From the NCBI RefSeq assembly GCF_014208105.1, contig NZ_JACHMQ010000001.1, positions 7,006,001-7,070,000 on the forward strand: a stretch of DNA of 64,000 bases, read 5' to 3'. Positions 22,728 to 29,241 of the stretch are shown one piece after another. The notes under the pieces were generated by a model. The model worked only from the letters and a program-made list of their open reading frames with translations. It had not been told where the DNA came from and made no database searches. Both the position numbers and the translations under genes were made by a program. Origin of the DNA: Actinomadura coerulea (GTDB lineage Bacteria; Actinomycetota; Actinomycetes; Streptosporangiales; Streptosporangiaceae). Each line of letters begins with the position of its first letter. Position 1 is the stretch's first letter.

Positions 22728-23786
22728 ATGGCAGGTCATTACCCCCCGCCGCCCCCTCCGCCGCGGCCTCCCGGACCGCCCTACGGCCGCCCGCCGTACG
22801 GCGGGCCGCAGCAAGGGAGCCGGCCGTCCGGCGGTCCGGGGTATGGCGGTCCGGGTTACGGGGCCCCTGCCTACGGGCCGCCGCAGTACCGGTACGCCCC
22901 GATGCGCCCGCCGCCGCGCCGCAGCGCGGGCGGGACGATCGCGGGCATCTTCGGCGGCCTGACGTCCCTGGTCGTCCTGGCGATCCTGGGGATCTCGCTG
23001 TTCGGCGGGGGCCAGGGCGCCGCCGGCGGCACCGGGACGTCCACCACCACGGCCGGCGGCCCCTCGACGCCGCGCGAGAAGGCCACCAACAGCAAGATCT
23101 ACAAGACGGGCCCGCTGACGCCGGTGAGCTGCCGCCTGCCGCAGATCCAGCCGTCCGCCGAGTCCATGCGCGGTTTCATGGACACCCTGAGCGACTGCCT
23201 CGACACGGCGTGGACGAAGCAGTTCACCAAGGCCGGCATCGCGTTCGACAAGCCCGACCGGGTGTTCTGGGTCGAGCCGGGGCGCAGCCCGTGCGGCTCC
23301 TACCCGGCGCCCGGCGCGTCCGCGTTCTACTGCCCGGCCAACAACACGATGTACGTGGGGCTCCGGCACGTCGTGGAGACCTCGGGCGGCGAACCGCTGT
23401 CCCACTACGCGGTCTACGCCCGCGTGATCGCGCACGAGTACGGGCACCACGTCCAGGACCGGGCCGGGATCCTGCTCTACGGGGACGGCCAGATGGAGTC
23501 CGGCGACACCGCCACCCGCACGGAGGCGAGCCGCCGCATCGAGTTGCAGGCCCAGTGCTTCGCGGGCGCGTTCCTCGGCAGCGAGCGCACCACCCTCCCG
23601 ATGACGCGCGAGCAGTACACGGCCATGGTCAACGACGTGCTGGGAAGAGGCGACGACCGCCAGCCGCCGGAGAAGCGCGACCACGGCTCCGGCCGCCACT
23701 ACGCGGGCTGGGTGATCACCGGCTTCAACGGGCGCGACCTGACCGTCTGCAACACCTGGATCGCGTCCCCGTCCAAGGTGAGCTGA
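22728..23786 (+). CDS. Membrane-anchored neutral zinc metallopeptidase (YpfJ family)
   Basis: A 352-residue protein: a Pro/Gly/Tyr-rich cytoplasmic N terminus (about 65 residues), one membrane helix (IFGGLTSLVVLAILGISLF), a Gly/Thr linker and an extracellular peptidase domain. The zinc site is HEYGHH at about residues 236-241, with the third ligand Glu in RIELQAQCFAGAFLG. Four Cys (SCRLPQ, DCLDTAW, CGSY, YCPANN) suggest disulfides. Mycobacterial and streptomycete homologues have this layout; substrates are unknown. The stop codon lies within a 20-bp tandem duplication. Confidence 0.9.
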   Translation: MAGHYPPPPPPPRPPGPPYGRPPYGGPQQGSRPSGGPGYGGPGYGAPAYGPPQYRYAPMRPPPRRSAGGTIAGIFGGLTSLVVLAILGISLFGGGQGAAGGTGTSTTTAGGPSTPREKATNSKIYKTGPLTPVSCRLPQIQPSAESMRGFMDTLSDCLDTAWTKQFTKAGIAFDKPDRVFWVEPGRSPCGSYPAPGASAFYCPANNTMYVGLRHVVETSGGEPLSHYAVYARVIAHEYGHHVQDRAGILLYGDGQMESGDTATRTEASRRIELQAQCFAGAFLGSERTTLPMTREQYTAMVNDVLGRGDDRQPPEKRDHGSGRHYAGWVITGFNGRDLTVCNTWIASPSKVS

Positions 23787-23806
23787 CCCCGTCCAAGGTG
23801 AGCCGA
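23767..23806 (+). repeat. 20-bp tandem duplication containing the peptidase stop codon
   Basis: CCCCGTCCAAGGTGAGCTGA (23767-23786) ends exactly at the stop codon and is followed by CCCCGTCCAAGGTGAGCCGA (23787-23806), one base different. Confidence 0.9.
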
Positions 23807-23857
23807 GCCCGGGCGGGCGTGCGCGGGCCGGCGTTGAGTTCTTCGCACACGGGCGGT

Positions 23858-23877
23858 TGAGTGCCGGTACTCATGCC
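23858..23877 (+). promoter_or_regulatory. TGAGT motif copy B, upstream of YiaAB gene
   Basis: TGAGTGCCGGTACTCATGCC begins 50 bp before the ATG at 23908. TGAGT and ACTCA within it form an inverted repeat with a 6-bp spacer. It is the partner of copy A at 9535-9554. Confidence 0.5.
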
Positions 23878-23907
23878 CGGGACGAGGGGCGGCCGCAGAC
23901 TCGTCCC

Positions 23908-24204
23908 ATGACGACCTCCAAGCCGCCGGCCCAGGCGGGTTCCTCCGCGTTCTTCGTCCAGGCGGCGATCTCGTTCGCCGTCTCCAGCACCGCCGTCGCC
24001 GTCGGGGTGGCGTACCTGCCGGTCAGCGCGTGGGTCCGCGCGTTCCTGGCGCTCGGCCTGCTGTACGTGATCACGTCCACGTTCACGCTGGCCAAGTGCG
24101 TCCGCGACCGGCAGGAGACCCAGGCCATCAGCACCCGGGTCGATCAGGCGCGCCTCGACAAGCTCCTCGCCGAGCACGACCCGTACGCCGCCCCGTCCCT
24201 CTGA
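23908..24204 (+). CDS. YiaA/YiaB family inner membrane protein
   Basis: A 98-residue protein with the two-helix YiaAB domain: FFVQAAISFAVSSTAVAVGV and then a second helix (WVRAFLALGLLYVITSTFTLAK), ending in the conserved KCVRDRQE. Function is unknown; some members respond to envelope stress. ATG 23908 has no strong Shine-Dalgarno sequence. The TGAGT motif lies 50 bp upstream. Confidence 0.8.
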   Translation: MTTSKPPAQAGSSAFFVQAAISFAVSSTAVAVGVAYLPVSAWVRAFLALGLLYVITSTFTLAKCVRDRQETQAISTRVDQARLDKLLAEHDPYAAPSL

Positions 24205-24233
24205 GCCGGTCCCGGTGAGCCCGGCCCCGCCGG

Positions 24234-24605
24234 TCACCAGGCGCCGAAGCGGCCCACGGCGATGAACACCGCGAGCGCCAGGTAGACCAGGTTCAACGCC
24301 ACGAACTTCGCCTCGCCGCGCCGGCCGTGCGCGACCATCGCGCCGACCATCAGCAGGACCCAGCAGACGGCGGTCACCGGCACCATGAACGGCGCGACGC
24401 CGACCACGGCGGGCAGGATCAGACCCACCGCGGCGAGCATCTCCAGGCCGCCGAGCGTCTTGACGAAGCCGTCGCCGGCGCTCGCGGTCCACTGTCCGCC
24501 GGGCGCCTCCGCCAGCTTGGCCCTGGGCACGAGGACCTTGGTCGCACCGCCGAACAGTGCCACCGCGGCCAGCAACCCGGCCACGATCCACAGCGCCACG
24601 TTCAT
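24234..24605 (-). CDS. DoxX family membrane protein
   Basis: A 123-residue four-helix membrane protein of the DoxX family. The N-terminal LLAAVALFGGATKVLVPRAKL, central KTLGGLEMLAAVGLILPAV and the last two helices match family spacing. DoxX-like proteins may form redox complexes with SodA and thiol oxidoreductases in mycobacteria, but most are uncharacterised. ATG 24605 follows a good AAGGAGG. It is divergent from the HTH-hbhA operon. Confidence 0.85.
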   Translation of the reverse strand: MNVALWIVAGLLAAVALFGGATKVLVPRAKLAEAPGGQWTASAGDGFVKTLGGLEMLAAVGLILPAVVGVAPFMVPVTAVCWVLLMVGAMVAHGRRGEAKFVALNLVYLALAVFIAVGRFGAW

Positions 24606-24781
24606 GAGCTTCCTCCTTGGTGGAACGAAGGGTCCGCCCCCAAGACACCGGCGCGGGAACCCGTGTGACACCGGAGCGAGTGACCTGCGCCACGGGTTCC
24701 GCCCGCCCGCCTGACCAGCGGCGATGAGCGATCAACCCGGCTTTTGCGACATGTGAGGCGATTCACCACGAAGTGCTAGCT

Positions 24782-24807
24782 ATGGTGCTTGCAATAGCAA
24801 GCACCAT
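24782..24807. promoter_or_regulatory. Perfect 11-bp inverted repeat upstream of the HTH-hbhA operon
   Basis: ATGGTGCTTGC (24782-24792) and GCAAGCACCAT (24797-24807) are exact reverse complements separated by AATA. The site ends 16 bp before the HTH start codon, so the regulator at 24824 is the likely binder. Confidence 0.75.
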
Positions 24808-24823
24808 GACGGAGAGTGGAGAC

Positions 24824-25300
24824 ATGGCGAGTTCGAAGGTCGGCTCCATCGGGGAGTACATCCGGGAGCAGCGGACGCGGGCGAAGATCTCCCTGCGCCA
24901 GCTGGCGGACGTGTCCGGGATCTCCAACCCGTACCTGAGCCAGATCGAACGCGGCCTGCGCAAGCCGAGCGCCGAGATCCTGCAGCAGATCGCCAAGGGG
25001 CTGCGGATCTCCGCCGAGGCGCTGTACGTGCAGGCCGGCATCCTGGAGGACCGCGAGGCCGACACCGACGTGCAGGCCGCCGTGCGGGCCGACCTCGTCC
25101 TGACGGAACGGCAGAAGCAGGTTCTGCTCGACATCTACGCGTCGTTCCTCAAGGAGAACGAAGCCAGCGGCGTCCTCGGCGCCGAGCCGGACGAGTTCGA
25201 CGAGCCCGCCGAGACCGCCGCACCGGAAGAGACCGGACCAGAACAGGCCGGGCCGAACCAGGCCGGACCAGAGCGCAAGGGAAGGGAAGAGGTCGGATGA
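24824..25300 (+). CDS. XRE-type helix-turn-helix regulator (Rv0474-like)
   Basis: A 158-residue protein. Residues 6-65 are a Cro/CI helix-turn-helix (SIGEYIREQRTRAKISLRQL, ADVSGISNPYLSQIERGLRK), followed by a helical part and an acidic Glu/Pro/Ala/Gly low-complexity tail. The order HTH, hbhA, DUF2516 is the same as Rv0474-Rv0475-Rv0476 in mycobacteria. ATG 24824 has GGAGAG at 7 nt; ATG 24806 lies in the operator. It overlaps hbhA by 4 bp (ATGA) and probably regulates its own operon. Confidence 0.85.
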   Translation: MASSKVGSIGEYIREQRTRAKISLRQLADVSGISNPYLSQIERGLRKPSAEILQQIAKGLRISAEALYVQAGILEDREADTDVQAAVRADLVLTERQKQVLLDIYASFLKENEASGVLGAEPDEFDEPAETAAPEETGPEQAGPNQAGPERKGREEVG

Positions 25301-25752
25301 CGCTGGCCAGCAACCTCCGTGAGAACAAGGCCGTCTACGCCGTGGCCGGCGCCGGCGACTTCGCGGTGGAGAAGATCCGTGAGGTCCCCGAGCAGGTGAC
25401 CAGGTACCAGGGCGAGGTCCGCGAGACCGTCGACCGCTACCGCGTGCAGGTGCGCGAGACCGTCGGCCGCTACCGCGGCGAGGTCTCCCGCTACCAGGAG
25501 CGCGTGGACGCCAGGGAACTGCCGGGCGCCGCCGTCGCGTACGCCACGCACTTCGGCACCCGCGCCTTCGAGTTCATCGACGAGCTCGCCGAGCGCGGCA
25601 AGAAGGTCGTGCACCGCGAGGCCTCCGAGGTCGCCGAGATCGCCGCGGCCGACCAGGCCGCCGCGAAGCAGGCGTCCAAGGCCCGCACCGCGCAGCGCCG
25701 GACGGCGCAGAGCCGGGCCACCGGGCAGTCCCGCTCCACCACGAAGAAGTAG
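25297..25752 (+). CDS. hbhA: Heparin-binding hemagglutinin (HbhA) homologue
   Basis: A 151-residue protein without signal peptide. Residues 20-75 form a coiled coil with repeated VxxYxxEVRETVxRY blocks, then a helical FGTRAFEFIDELAERGKKVV segment, and a basic Ala/Lys/Arg/Ser/Thr tail ending in STTKK. In mycobacteria HbhA is a surface-exposed adhesin that binds heparan sulfate through a Lys-rich tail and also associates with lipid bodies; here the tail has more Arg, Gln and Ser. Role in a non-pathogen is unknown. It is translationally coupled to the HTH gene and followed by a strong hairpin. Confidence 0.85.
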   Translation: MTLASNLRENKAVYAVAGAGDFAVEKIREVPEQVTRYQGEVRETVDRYRVQVRETVGRYRGEVSRYQERVDARELPGAAVAYATHFGTRAFEFIDELAERGKKVVHREASEVAEIAAADQAAAKQASKARTAQRRTAQSRATGQSRSTTKK

Positions 25753-25760
25753 GGCGTCGA

Positions 25761-25802
25761 ACGACGGAGCCCGGCCGGGAACACCCGGCCGGGCTCCGTC
25801 GT
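25761..25802 (+). terminator. Strong hairpin after hbhA
   Basis: Nineteen perfectly paired bases on each side (25761-25779 with 25784-25802) around an AACA loop. There is no U-tract, as is usual for high-GC actinobacterial terminators. Confidence 0.85.
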
Positions 25803-25923
25803 CCCTACAGGTGCCTGCTCCATCAGGCCGCCCTGGTGGACGGTGCGCATAGGGTTGCGGTGAAGGAAGACCCGCGTGCGACGAGGAGTCGCCGTCCGAG
25901 ACGAGCAGGAGCGCTGATCGCCG

Positions 25924-26286
25924 ATGTCGGGCTTCAACGTGCTGGACTACTTCTTCTGGCTGCTGCTGATCATCGCGTTCGCGATGGAGGCGTGGGCGCT
26001 GGTCGACTCGCTGACCGTGCCCGTGAACGCCTACGCCGCGGCGAGCAAGCAGAGCAAGAAGCTGTGGATGATCATCCTGATCGTCGCGACGGTGGTCGGC
26101 GCCGCGTACGCGGTCGCGCCGGTGGCGCTCGGCGCCAGCCCCATCGCCCTGCTCCTCGGCATCCTTCCGGTGGCCGCGTTCATCGCCGCCGCCGTCTACC
26201 TGGCCGACGTCCGCCCGGCGGTCGGCCCGTACAAGAAGAACGGCGGCCGCGGCGGCTCCCGCCAGGGGCCCTACGGCCCCTGGTGA
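25924..26286 (+). CDS. DUF2516 family membrane protein
   Basis: A 120-residue protein with three to four hydrophobic segments, beginning NVLDYFFWLLLIIAFAMEAW and containing SKQSKKLWMIILIVATVVGA. It matches the DUF2516 family, whose mycobacterial member Rv0476 also follows hbhA. Function is unknown. It is separated from hbhA by a terminator and about 120 bp with its own possible -10 (ATAGGGT near 25849). It ends in a Gly/Arg tail. Confidence 0.85.
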   Translation: MSGFNVLDYFFWLLLIIAFAMEAWALVDSLTVPVNAYAAASKQSKKLWMIILIVATVVGAAYAVAPVALGASPIALLLGILPVAAFIAAAVYLADVRPAVGPYKKNGGRGGSRQGPYGPW

Positions 26287-26327
26287 CCCCTGCGCCCCGG
26301 CGACGGCGATCAGGCACCTGACGAAGC

Positions 26328-26347
26328 GCCGAAGTGTACACTTCGGC
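26328..26347. promoter_or_regulatory. Perfect 20-bp palindrome, toxin-antitoxin operator
   Basis: GCCGAAGTGTACACTTCGGC is its own reverse complement and ends directly before the antitoxin ATG. The TGTACA centre is the known core of YefM operators. Confidence 0.85.
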
Positions 26348-26348
26348 T

Positions 26349-26645
26349 ATGGAAAGTGTCCCTTTGAAGGATGCGCGTTCACGGCTGGGCAGGATCCATA
26401 GTTCGGCCGCGCATGGGCAGCCGGTCGAGATCACCCGTCACGGGTCCGCCCCGGTCGTCGTGGTGTCCAAGACCATGTACGACGTGATGTTCGCAGACCA
26501 TCTCCGTTGGCAGGCGGAACGGTTTCGGAAGGCACTGGACGAGGGGACCGTGCCCGAGGGGACCCTCGTCATCCACCGCGACGATCTCGAGCGCTGGCGC
26601 GAGGCTACGCCCGAGGAATGGGCTGCGGGCGAGCTCAATGCCTGA
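26349..26645 (+). CDS. Phd/YefM-type antitoxin
   Basis: A 98-residue antitoxin. The N-terminal ESVPLKDARSRLGRIHSSAA and EITRHGSAPVVVVSKTMYD are the Phd/YefM DNA-binding and dimer fold; the C-terminal half is charged and would wrap the toxin. It starts 1 nt after a perfect TGTACA-centred palindrome, so the complex most likely represses its own promoter. Its stop codon overlaps the toxin start by 8 bp. There is no sign of a surrounding mobile element. Confidence 0.85.
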   Translation: MESVPLKDARSRLGRIHSSAAHGQPVEITRHGSAPVVVVSKTMYDVMFADHLRWQAERFRKALDEGTVPEGTLVIHRDDLERWREATPEEWAAGELNA

Positions 26646-26880
26646 CCATCTCATGATCCCCCCAGCCGTCCGTCACCAGATCGCAGCGCTCCCCGAGGGG
26701 CTCCGCAAACTCGTCTTCGACGTCGTCCTCCTGCTGTTAGAGCAACCGCATCCGCCGGGAAGCCGACCATATGAGGGCGTAGCCGACGCGTTCTGGCTGG
26801 AACTCGACGAAGTGACGCTCTACTACAACGCCTACGGCACCGGCACGATCATCATCCAGCAGATCGCCGTCCACGAGTGA
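26638..26880 (+). CDS. RelE/ParE-like toxin
   Basis: An 80-residue protein with the compact RelE-superfamily order: two N-terminal helices (PPAVRHQIAALPEGLRKLVF) followed by beta strands (FWLELDEVTLYYNAYGTGTI). It would be an mRNA endonuclease acting at the ribosome, or a gyrase inhibitor if ParE-like; the key residues are not clear enough to decide. It overlaps the antitoxin by 8 bp, which supports a functional pair. Confidence 0.75.
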   Translation: MPDHLMIPPAVRHQIAALPEGLRKLVFDVVLLLLEQPHPPGSRPYEGVADAFWLELDEVTLYYNAYGTGTIIIQQIAVHE

Positions 26881-26963
26881 CGGAGGCCGCGGCTTCCGCC
26901 GCCTCCGCGTCAAGATCGTCGCCTGGCCGGGCCCGGGGCCCCGAGCTTTGACGCCTGGGCGTG

Positions 26964-28411
26964 TCACGCGGGTGGGTGCTTGTGGGCGTGGTGCCAGGCG
27001 TAGGTGAAGCGGTCGGGGAGCGGTCGCCAGACGAAGGGAGTCCGGGGGTCCTCCGCGTCCGCCGCGGCCTTCAGGTCGGCCTTCCACGTCTCCTGGGGCG
27101 GCGGGCCCTGGGTGCAGGGGCCGGGGAGGAAGATCTTGCGTCCGGTGTCCCGGTGCTCGTGCCGGACCACCAGGTCGCGGGCCACCAGGGGGTCGGCGGC
27201 CTTGCGGAGGCGGGCGGGGGTCCAGCGGTTCCACTTCCGCACGTTGCGGTCCGTCGGCGCGCTCAGGGTCAGCAGCTGGAGGTAGAGCGCGGCGGAGTCC
27301 GGCGGGACGTCCAGGCGCCCGGCCGCCTCCTCCACCAGGGACGGCGCCGACGCCGACGGATCGGCCTCGTACGCGCCCTCCGGCAGAGCCCCGGATCGGA
27401 TGCGGCGCGCCATGGCCTCGGCGCCCTTCCCTCGTAGCAGGCGCACGCGCTCGAAGGCGTGCCTGCTGTCGCGGGACGCGTCCACCACCTCGGCCAGACG
27501 CTCGGTCCGGGCGTCCACGCCGTAGAGGGCGGGGCGGAAGAACAGGTTCGCGAGTTGTTGGTGTTCGCGAAGTGAGGCGACCGTGAGGCCGTCGTCGACG
27601 TAGTCGACGGTGAGTTCGCCCGGTCCGCTGTAGGGGACGGTCCCGAACCTGTCGGTGATCGCGTCCAGCCCCTGCGCCCCGACGTCGAACAGGCAGGCCG
27701 GCAGGAGCAGTCCGGGGTTCGCCAGCCGTTGGAGCAGCAGGTCGTAGGCCGCGGGTGCGCCCTCCCGGACCGGGTCACCGGCCGGAAGCTCACCGGGCCC
27801 GTGGCGCGGACCAGTTCGATCAGCCGGGTGAGCTGGTCGGCGGTACCCCACCTCAGGGGCGCGTCCGTGACGTCCACGACGCTGCCGAGGGCGGGCGGGG
27901 CGCCCTGCCCGAACGCGCGGTCGAGGAAGGCCAGCTCCGGATTCTTGCGGGCGACCCGTTCCGCGTCGGCGCCGCCGATCGTCACGGCCGCGCCGTGCTC
28001 GTCCCGCACGGCGGTGACGCTCGCGGTCACGCGTCCCCTGCGCGGCCGGACGGCCGGATCCGCCATGGGCGTGCGCGACCAGAGCTCCAGGAGGACCAGC
28101 AGGGTCTCCCGATGGGGGTCGGCGGTGGCGGGCGAGGCGGCCCTCAGCGCGACGGCCCCGATCCGGCCGACCAGCGGCCCCCACGGGCAGACATCGGACG
28201 TCTGCCCGGCCGCGGCCGTCGCGGGGTCCACCGCTCCGGCCAGGAACCGGCCGACCATGTCCATGTGGGCGAGGGTGCTTCCCGCCAGCCCGCCGAAACC
28301 GTGTCTCGTCACGAGCTGGCTCAGCGCGGCCTCCATGTTCCGTTCATGCGGCTTGCGTTCATGCTCGGAGAGTCGCGCGCGGTCGTCCGTCTGCCCCGTC
28401 TCGTCAGCCAC
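26964..28411 (-). pseudogene. Hypothetical gene split by a frameshift
   Basis: Two overlapping reverse-strand frames together make one protein of about 480 residues. The N-terminal part starts at GTG 28411 (ADETGQTDDRARLSEHERK) and is protein-like up to about 27790 (ADQLTRLIELVRATGPVSF). The C-terminal part takes over in another frame (REGAPAAYDLLLQRLANPGL) and runs to 26964 (PDRFTYAWHHAHKHPPA). Both halves have GC3-rich codon use, and the switch lies at about 27760-27810. This may be a real frameshift mutation, a sequencing error or, less likely, programmed shifting. No domain is recognised; a DNA-binding or phage-defence-like role cannot be excluded. Confidence 0.65.
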
Positions 28412-28539
28412 GGCGCATTCCTATACCGCGCCGGTGACATTCGCTGATCTTTCGCCCGACCGATCGGACGACCGGCGACGGACGGACGCTGAGCCGGGCA
28501 CCGGCCGGCGGGCGCCTCCGCCGCCCGGTGCCCGGCGGT

Positions 28540-29169
28540 TCAGGGGGAGGGGCGCGACAGCGCGTCCACCGAGACGAGGCCGTGCTCGACCATGTCCACG
28601 GCGCGGTCGAGGGCGGTGCGCATGGACAGGGGGTCGTAGCCCTCGCGGCGGCAGTGCGCCACGACCGCCTGCATGCCGCCGACCGCGATGCCGGCCGCGG
28701 CCACCGCGTCGATCTCGGAGATGCCGGGGCACAGCTCGCGGAGCAGCGCCTCGATGGCGTCCTGGGCGTCGGTCATGCGCTGGAGCGCCCGGGCGCGCAG
28801 GGCGGGGCGCTCCAGGATGAGGGTGATCTGGACCGGGCCGTAGTCGCGGTGCTCGGCCACGATCGCCTCCAGGACGTCCACGATGCTGCGCCGGATCGTC
28901 TCCATGGGGGACTCGCCGGGGGTGCGGCGCAGCCGCTCGGCGACCTCGGCGAGCCGGTCGTCGATCTCGGCGAAGATCACGTCTTCCTTGGAGGGGAAGT
29001 AGCTGAAGAACGTGCGGGGCGAGACGTCGGCGGCGGCCGCGATGTCGGCGATCGTCGTCTCCTCGTAACCGCGCTCGGCGAACAGGCGCAGCGCGGCCGT
29101 CGCGATGGCCTGCCGCGTGCGCATCTTCTTGCGCTCCCGCAGCCCCGGCCGGCCGGTGTCCTCCTGCAT
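28540..29169 (-). CDS. TetR family regulator, likely repressor of the MMPL exporter
   Basis: A 209-residue TetR protein: HTH at residues 15-60 (RQAIATAALRLFAERGYEET, TIADIAAAADVSPRTFFSYF, PSKEDVIF), followed by a helical ligand domain. The SPRTFFSYFPSKE signature is common in actinobacterial regulators of lipid or drug exporters. Start ATG 29169. It is divergent from the MMPL gene, with TGCA-based inverted repeats between (29190-29220). The ligand is unknown. Confidence 0.85.
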   Translation of the reverse strand: MQEDTGRPGLRERKKMRTRQAIATAALRLFAERGYEETTIADIAAAADVSPRTFFSYFPSKEDVIFAEIDDRLAEVAERLRRTPGESPMETIRRSIVDVLEAIVAEHRDYGPVQITLILERPALRARALQRMTDAQDAIEALLRELCPGISEIDAVAAAGIAVGGMQAVVAHCRREGYDPLSMRTALDRAVDMVEHGLVSVDALSRPSP

Positions 29170-29189
29170 GTGACGGACGTTACCATGAC

Positions 29190-29220
29190 TGCAAAGTTGC
29201 ATCTGTTGCAAAACTGCATG
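29190..29220. promoter_or_regulatory. TetR operator with TGCA half-sites
   Basis: TGCAA-AG-TTGCA (29190-29201) overlaps TTGCA-N5-TGCAA (29197-29211), followed by a further TGCA at 29215-29218. The architecture closely resembles the operator at 16964-17008. Confidence 0.65.
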
Positions 29221-29241
29221 CGATGGGTGTTTTCTGCGGGC

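Noticed and set aside
28528..29241. Longer N terminus for the MMPL protein (1007 residues)
   Set aside because: The extra codons are antisense to the TetR gene and include its operator; the first membrane helix starts just after 29242.
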